33,960 bases of DNA from Candolleomyces eurysporus (Eukaryota; Basidiomycota; Agaricomycetes; Agaricales; Psathyrellaceae): the NCBI GenBank assembly GCA_027579435.1, contig JANBPK010000843.1, positions 1 to 33,960 on the forward strand. The letters run 5' to 3'. Each line of letters begins with the position of its first letter. Position 1 is the first letter of the stretch. Below, piece by piece: positions 28,456 to 33,960 of this stretch. The notes beneath the pieces are model-generated. The model saw only the letters and a program-made list of their open reading frames with translations, was not told the DNA's origin and did not search any database. The position numbers were made by a program, and so were the translations under genes.

Positions 28456-28760
28456 CTACTTGGACTGATCAGGCAAGTCCGGGCTGGCTCGATTCTTATG
28501 ACCAGCATTTGTGCTTCTACTGTTCCTGCTTGATAACTATCAACTATTAATAGAAAAGAAGTAGGGCAAAGGGCAAAGAAGCGAGGGTTAAGGGCAACGG
28601 ATAAAAGTAAAAGAGTAGGGCATAGGGTATCCTCGGGCTAAGGGTTCAAGACTGGGCAAAGGGCAAAGATAACGTGCTACTAAGAAGACAAAGTCCGAGG
28701 GAGTCCGAGTCAAATACAAACAAACAAAAAAAAAGATACCCTAGGAGTTATTACATAACA

Positions 28761-29925
28761 CTCTCAGCTGTTGACATGCATATCATGTCCTGTCTACAGG
28801 ACCTACGTGCACACCGCCTTGGCCCTTTTGATGTCATCAATCACATACTCGATGGCAACTCCAAGGCTTTTGGAGACTACCGAGACAAATTTTATATGGA
28901 GGACAATGAAAACCTAGACAAGATCCTCACGGCCATTGCCAACTCCCATAAAGGACGCGAGAAGCTCGCTCAATGGCTGCAGACGCCAACAGGCCAGAAG
29001 ATCATCACCGATATTGTGAGCGATGAAATGGACAAGGTGACCGAGAGCGAAAGGCTGCCAGGGCTTGCTGTCATCACACCTGACTTTGTCAAGAACTGGA
29101 AGGTGGAGCACCACCACCAACAGGCTCCGTTCTTATTGGCAATCATACGTGCAGCGGCACAAACGGACAGGGCTGCGAAGGAGAATAAGCAGAAGACACC
29201 AGACACCGTAAGTCTACTTGCACAATCAATTTCCTTTATTTGTGTCTCAGGATTGTGTAGCTCTGCAACGTTATCATGAAGCAGCTCGCCTACCAGCGCT
29301 CAAACCAGTCGCTTGGGTTCCCGTCGCAGATTGGACTCTACCTGTGGTCCTCTGGATCCTCACGCCAAACCATCAACGCAATCCACCGCTGTGGTCTTTC
29401 CGTGTGCTACACCTCCGTTCTCTCAAATATGAATTTTAGAGGCTCATTGTGGCCAAGGGGCGTGATAGCACTTGGGACAACCTTGGCCATGCATCGGCTG
29501 CAATCAACTCTCTTGAGGATGTCAAGAGCTCAGTAGCAGGCGAATTGAACCTCTTGTATCAAAATCAATCTCACAGCAGTGTTGACACAACAAGCCTTGT
29601 CTGGAGGATTGAAAACTTGGTCACCCGTGATGCTCTGAACGTGTATACACCACATCGATCAGCTAACGAGACTCAGACCGCTGTTGTCGACATCATGAAC
29701 ACTGGGATGGCCAAGCTTCAATCATCATCCCTTGCGACATTCAACCAAAAGGTGTATTTGCTTGTTCAAGCACAATCACGAAGTGCTGTCCCCAGCACCA
29801 CAGAATCCCAACTGGATGATGAAACACATACATTACTGCCAAATCCAGTGGAGGTGGCTTCAGCGTCTGCAGAATCTTGTGATAAAGTTCTCAAAGATGA
29901 AGAAGTATCAGAATTAGAAATGTGA
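28761..29925 (+). pseudogene. DUF6589-like transposon-associated gene, truncated and internally deleted
   Basis: The first readable part (28776-29207) encodes GPFDVINHILDGNSKAFGDY, an EKLAQWLQTPTGQKIITDI segment and LAVITPDFVKNWKVE. An intron at 29208-29260 (GTAAGT...TGTAG, 53 nt) joins to CNVIMKQLAYQRSNQSLGF and RQTINAIHRCGLSVCYTSVL. This order matches the N-terminal part of large basidiomycete proteins often annotated DUF6589, as I remember the family. At about 29435 the frame shifts and goes directly to LIVAKGRDSTWDNLGHASAA, resembling the C-terminal part of such proteins, ending at 29925. The central several hundred residues therefore seem deleted. The 5' end is cut by the LTR. Confidence 0.5.
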
Positions 29926-30106
29926 TAATGTACAGTAGTGTGTGGTATCGACAATCATTTGTTTATGTTTGGTGCAGCCTTTGTAACTGTAAGTAAGCTC
30001 GCTCTCGAGCCTGTTCTTCAACGTGTTGTGATGCAGCAGCAAATGAGAGTCTCATCTCTTCTTGAGGATCCAGTTTGGTACACTTTGCTGGCTTCTCTGT
30101 TGGAGG

Positions 30107-32226
30107 TCAAATGGCATTCAATTCGTGGTCATAGGTTTGGATAACCTCAAAGATGGGTTTTGCCCAATTTTGGCTCCATTCGGGGGTTTCATTCATGTGG
30201 AATGTAACTTGTTCGTGGGTTTGAAGGTTACTGGGATGAATAGTTGCAAGTTTAGTAATGTTCTTGGTGCTTAAAATAAAATCAGGAGGATAGAATGGAC
30301 CACACTGCAAAGAGGTATTGTAGCGCCATAGAACAAGCCGTGAGATCAAGCTCGGACAATCACAGACATTCCGGTTTGTGGGTGCTGCTTTTCGTTTCTC
30401 AGGAGCCTTTGGGTTCAAAGGTGTCCGGCAAGGATCTTGCTCATGGCCAAGAAAAATGTTGCCAGAGAGTGAATCGGTAAAGAGCATCTTTCCTTGAAAA
30501 AGCTTGTGGGCTGGTGCCTGCTTCGTTTGCTGAGGATCAAGATCTGGGTGATGTGGTCGGTCGCAGCAGAGTGTTCCTACGGTAGACAGTGCTTGAAAAT
30601 CAAAGTGGAGTCGGTGATTTTATATCTTAATGATAGATGCATCAAATGAACATACCACGAATTGATTTGTCATTTAGGTAGTCAGCGAAGAGTGAATGGA
30701 GGCATGAAGCTGATTGGATAACATGGAGCATCGCCCACCCAGTTCGATCTTCCTTGCTTGCGTTCACTCCTAGCTTATCAGCAAGAGGATGGTCGGGATC
30801 CAGGGCGATGTCGCCTCCGACAGCATGAATGTCTGTCTTCAGGACCCACCCCTCGTACATGATAAGAAATACCGCAGTATCCCTGGTGCCCCGTCCAGCG
30901 TGGCCTCCACGTTGCAAAAGCAAGGGGATATCCTGAGTAACACCGTATTGAACAACGTACTTGATCCCAGGTATGTCCAAGCCCTATGTATGACGTTAAT
31001 TGGTGATGAAGATTGAGGGAATAGAACATACTGTTGAAGCTCCAGACGTTGCATGAAGAATGCGACAAGTAGAATTTGGGTCCCCAAAGTCATTGTAGAC
31101 GCACTCCAGAAACAACTTGGACATCGTTCCATGGTAATGTTGAACAACGCCCTTCCCCCGCATCGATTTGGGAAGGCGAGAGTCAATAAAGATGGCAGCA
31201 GATGCAACCTCTCTCTTGTCGTCATGAAAAACAATGCCTTTTGGAAGCTGGTAGCTCCCATCGTAGCCGTCCGGAACAAGAAAGCCAAGGTTGCGGAAAT
31301 CAGATCGCTGGCCAATGATTCCGTGGGTTGCATAAACAAGATTCTCCCTGTTGCTGCTTAGCGTAACTGAGCGCAGCCAGGGTTCATCCATCATTAGGCT
31401 TGAGATGATCTTCCTCCTGATATGGGGTGGTTGGGTGCCAGAGAGTGCCTGAACGGGGACCTGTTTGCCAATTATAACACGTAGCTTGCCAAGTTGTCCC
31501 CAGGCAGGCCGGAATGCTGCTATGCCATACAGGTCGATGCCAGCAGTGAAGATAGTGTGTGCCTCATCGATATGAACGCACTGCACGAGGGAAATAAAGG
31601 CTCGGTTGTCGCTGAGAAGCTGGCAGAGTTGAGCACGGTGCCCGTTGTGCGAGGTGCCCAGCTGCTCGGGCTGGACTATCAAGACTGAGTAGTATCCAGA
31701 TTTAATTCGCTAAAAACATGGCCAAATTTTCTTTGAGCACCAGGATGTAAAAAGGAACAAAGCGGTGTACCTTCCAGAGTTCCGGATCACCTGGGGTATC
31801 CTCGTTGATTGCGACAGCTCTGATTCCATACTTCTCAAAGGTACCAACCTGAACGACCTGAAGGCGCTTCAAAGGGGACACAACAAGAGAGATTCGAGAT
31901 GGCCGATAGAGCGCAGGAAGGATCATGCACCAAGTCTTTCCGTAGCCGGTGCCTACATCGACGAGCGAGTCTTGACCCTTGATTGTGGCAAGTGAGGCTG
32001 TGAGTTGGAACTCGTAGGGTATCAGAGTGAATTTCGAGGCCACACAAGCGAGGAGAATGAGCCGCCGAGCAAGGATTGAGTCATCATCGCCAAGGGTCTG
32101 CCAGAACTGTGGAGAAGGGGCATGCTCGATGGGAATAAGGTTGTGGTAGTAACGTTGGGTATCGTCATCAGAGAGATTCCGGATCTTCTCCAGGGTTTGG
32201 GGTATCGAGGGGTCTTCAAAGTCCAT
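30107..32226 (-). CDS. RecQ-like ATP-dependent DNA helicase (DEAH)
   Basis: Four exons (32226-31771, 31709-31032, 30983-30656, 30591-30107) with introns of 61, 48 and 64 nt give an uninterrupted 648-residue protein. Helicase motifs are in order: motif I DVGTGYGKTWCMILP, Ia LVVSPLKRLQVVQ, II VHIDEAHTI, III ALSGTQPPHI, V region HATSGASTGLDIPGIKYVVQ (completed across the second intron) and VI LLLQRGGHAGRGTRD. The C-terminal part includes LCCDRPHHPDLD and further Cys pairs, reminiscent of the RecQ zinc-binding region, but I see no HRDC domain. RecQ-type enzymes unwind DNA 3' to 5' in repair and recombination. Paralogues of this shape are abundant in Agaricomycetes. Its stop lies 180 bp from the end of the convergent DUF6589-like relic. 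All exon junctions are clean, so it appears functional. Confidence 0.88.
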
Positions 32227-33546
32227 TTTCCAGGGAAGAATAAATTAAAAGAGGGTATAATTGAGAGTAGAATTAGAGAGACATAGAGTAGGGTATAGGG
32301 AGTGCGAGCAGACAACGAATGAATGCACGCAGGCGCAGTGACGCAAGGCAAGGAATTGTAACCAGCCAGCGAGCGTCCCGCTGGCGGCCCGTTTTTAGCC
32401 TTCCTAATTGGTCGTTCGGCAGCTTACCCACCGTTTTCAAACCCAGCTGTACCGGTCGGTCTATCGACAGCCTCCCAGAGGCTTCATAGCGTGACCGACC
32501 GGTTACCGGTCTAGGTGGGAGATCTTATCTTGAAGAGGCCCAGCGCGTGCACGAACTGCTCCCCAGCGCAGATCTGATGCGTTCTCGGTTTCTCCCAGCT
32601 CCGTCCTACTTTCACTCCCCATCTTTCCAGCAGCCGCAGCGCTCTCATTCAAGCAACATCCAAGACCGCAGGCCGACTCCCGTTCATTCAATTCTGGTTC
32701 TCCCTTGCAGGGCCAGTGCTCTGTCCATCTAAGCATCTCCGACAAACTCATCCTCGCCAGCCTCTCCTCCCATAGTCACAAATTTCTTCTGCGATCGCCT
32801 ACTCTTCTGCATCTCGCTGCCGGGTTCACAAACATACTCCACTTCCAAATTCTGATCTAGGGTTCACATGCGCATTTCAAGGCTCTCGTCCCAGGACGAC
32901 AATTTGAACTGGATGATTGGGCTTTCTCGCCTTTTGATGCTCCGTTACTGGTGGAGCTTCATCCTACAAACTCAAGAGTCATGGTGAGGAGCTTAGTTGC
33001 TGATTGAAGTACGTTGACACATTTGGCGGCGTCTAATATCAACGATCCGCAGGTCGTTCTGAGTGTTAATGTGACAAAGGAGGCGCTAAGGGAGGCTTTG
33101 GGGCTGATTTATGGATGGTTGGTGGATGGGATGTGATCGACGGTCATGGGTTTGAACTTCTCAACCCATACCGATTCGCACACTACCTCTAAACTCTGTT
33201 CAACTCTATCCTTACCCTCCTTTTCTCAGATTCAACTCATGGAGGATCGGTCTCAGCGATATCCCTGGTTCCACCTCTGCCTTTGATTGCATTCCTACAC
33301 GTATTATCGAGCCAAAACCGAACCAGAGCTATCGCTACAGAACATAAGGAACATCAGGCTTGAAGCGGTCCGTTACCCACCATTTCCTTCACCCGCACCT
33401 GGCCCCGTTCTGGAACAGCCATCGACCCTCATCGAACATTGAGCTCTGGCTGCCAAGCTGAGGCACCTCGTCTCCCTCTCAGCTCCGCCAAGCTGCAACT
33501 GGTGGATGTTCAAACTTTCGGATCGAGGCTTAGGGTTCAATGACAA
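32227..33546. other. region upstream of the helicase gene, no gene seen
   Basis: Directly upstream of the helicase ATG the minus strand is pyrimidine-rich (TCTCTCTAATTCTACTCTC), common in fungal promoters. Beyond it lie a strong hairpin (32451-32503) and short plus-strand open frames such as 32547-32732 without recognisable content. CpG is frequent, unlike the left end of the window. Confidence 0.4.
32451..32503. repeat. nested perfect hairpin
   Basis: Outer arms ACCGGTCGGTC (32451-32461) and GACCGACCGGT (32493-32503) are exact reverse complements. Inside, AGCCTC (32469-32474) and GAGGCT (32478-32483) form a second perfect stem with a 3-nt loop. It sits about 225 bp upstream of the helicase start. 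It might be a protein-binding palindrome, a cruciform site or the remnant of a small foldback element. Confidence 0.7.
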
Positions 33547-33854
33547 GGTCTTGGAGGCCTCACCCTTAACGTTGATGGAAATGGCGATGGCCGCTCGAGG
33601 AAGCAAGACTGCCAGTGTTTCCATACCCCGAACACCTTCAAATTTGTGACTCACGGTACCACCGTTAGCTCTCTCAACCGAGTGAGTCTCCAGAGGATAT
33701 GGGTAAGTTCCTCAGTTCGAGGCCATCCTCTCAAATGTACTCGAATTAGGAGTCGGTCTCGAGGTTGAAGAGGGATTTTAAGTCGGAAAAGGTTGTGTAT
33801 GTCTCCCCCGGTTCTCTCGTGAAGGGGACGCCCAAGGCTGACTATATCTGGCAG
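33547..33854 (+). CDS. possible partial gene at the right edge
   Basis: An open plus-strand frame (33547-33702) with GLGGLTLNVDGNGDGR and THGTTVSSLNRVSLQRIW meets a good donor (GTAAGT) and a TTAG acceptor 47 nt later (intron 33703-33749). It continues in frame with LKRDFKSEKVVYVSPGSL to TPKADYIWQ and another GTCAGT donor at 33855. Intron size and phase match real genes here, but no start or domain is recognised, and the gene would continue outside the window. Confidence 0.25.
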
Positions 33855-33960
33855 GTCAGTACATTCCAGAGGAACATACGCAGGCGTCTCGACTATCCGT
33901 GTGCAGAAACAGTATTTCTCTAACTCGCAGCTAGGCTTTGGGCGTACACGTATATGTCTG

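Larger units (their letters stand above)
18526..28760 (-). mobile_element. Ty3/gypsy chromovirus LTR retrotransposon, apparently self-priming
   Basis: The element reads from 28760 to 18526. It has two LTRs, a polypurine tract beside the left one, gag, pol with protease-RT-RNase H-integrase-chromodomain order, and further ORFs at both ends. The LTR termini are TGTTATG...CATAACA. The total length is 10.2 kb, long for a fungal chromovirus (often 5-8 kb). The LTRs differ at about 20 positions in the first ~1 kb by my count (about 2%), so the insertion is young to moderate in age. The flanks (GCGTC on the left, CTCTC on the right) do not form a target duplication, and the sequences on the two sides belong to different contexts. 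Confidence 0.9.
27596..28760 (-). repeat. 5' LTR (1165 bp)
   Basis: It carries the same TGTTATG...CATAACA ends as the 3' LTR. In element orientation it has a TATA box (28455-28448), the presumed R start (28420), then three small overlapping ORFs. Compared with the 3' LTR, several differences are CG to TG or CA here, consistent with methylation-linked decay. Confidence 0.92.

Noticed and set aside
1..33960. CRISPR array, bacterial operon or tRNA/rRNA genes
   Set aside because: No regularly spaced short repeats, no ribosome-binding-site pattern and no cloverleaf were seen; introns and gene families are fungal.

Overview
The window looks like nuclear DNA of a filamentous basidiomycete, most likely an Agaricomycete. 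The reasons are very short GT-AG introns (47-71 nt), a NACHT-type NLR gene, a RecQ-like helicase and a DUF6589-like fragment of kinds common in mushroom genomes, a large chromovirus retrotransposon, and CpG-decayed repeat DNA. There are no prokaryotic signals and I saw no tRNA or rRNA.

Layout. 1-5860 is AT-richer, strikingly CpG-poor DNA made of decayed repeats and gene relics with no intact gene. 5861-9345 holds rearranged gene fragments: a broken uncharacterised minus-strand gene (X), then a broken 5' piece of a NOP4/RBM28 gene, then part of another sequence. 10221-12698 (minus) is an NLR-like NACHT ATPase with three exons and a tandemly duplicated post-NACHT module. 13408-15797 (plus) is the longest NOP4/RBM28 copy. 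It has four clean RRMs and four short introns, but its 3' end is damaged and it runs into a second copy of the X unit. 15735-18525 repeats the X + NOP4-fragment + Z unit, and its NOP4 part carries a small inverted-repeat transposon.

18526-28760 is one 10.2-kb Ty3/gypsy chromovirus lying on the minus strand. Its LTRs are 1165 and 1200 bp with TGTTATG...CATAACA ends. It has a polypurine tract, gag, a pol with protease-RT-RNase H-integrase-chromodomain order, an extra zinc-finger ORF between pol and the 3' LTR, and small ORFs inside and across the 5' LTR. No tRNA-type primer-binding site follows the 5' LTR. Instead 11 nt there are exactly complementary to 11 nt located about 35 nt after the LTR TATA box, the arrangement of the self-priming Tf1/sushi group. 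This element is the best candidate for something new.

28761-29925 (plus) is a truncated, internally deleted DUF6589-like transposon-associated gene cut by the LTR. Convergent to it is an intact four-exon RecQ-like DEAH helicase (30107-32226, minus, 648 aa). From 32227 to the end I see only a hairpin and one weak partial coding segment.

Sequence quality matters. Isolated Ns sit beside homopolymer runs, and ignoring three of them restores reading frames (NLR, protease, chromodomain). About 19570-23790 is dense with Ns, as expected if many copies of the element were collapsed.
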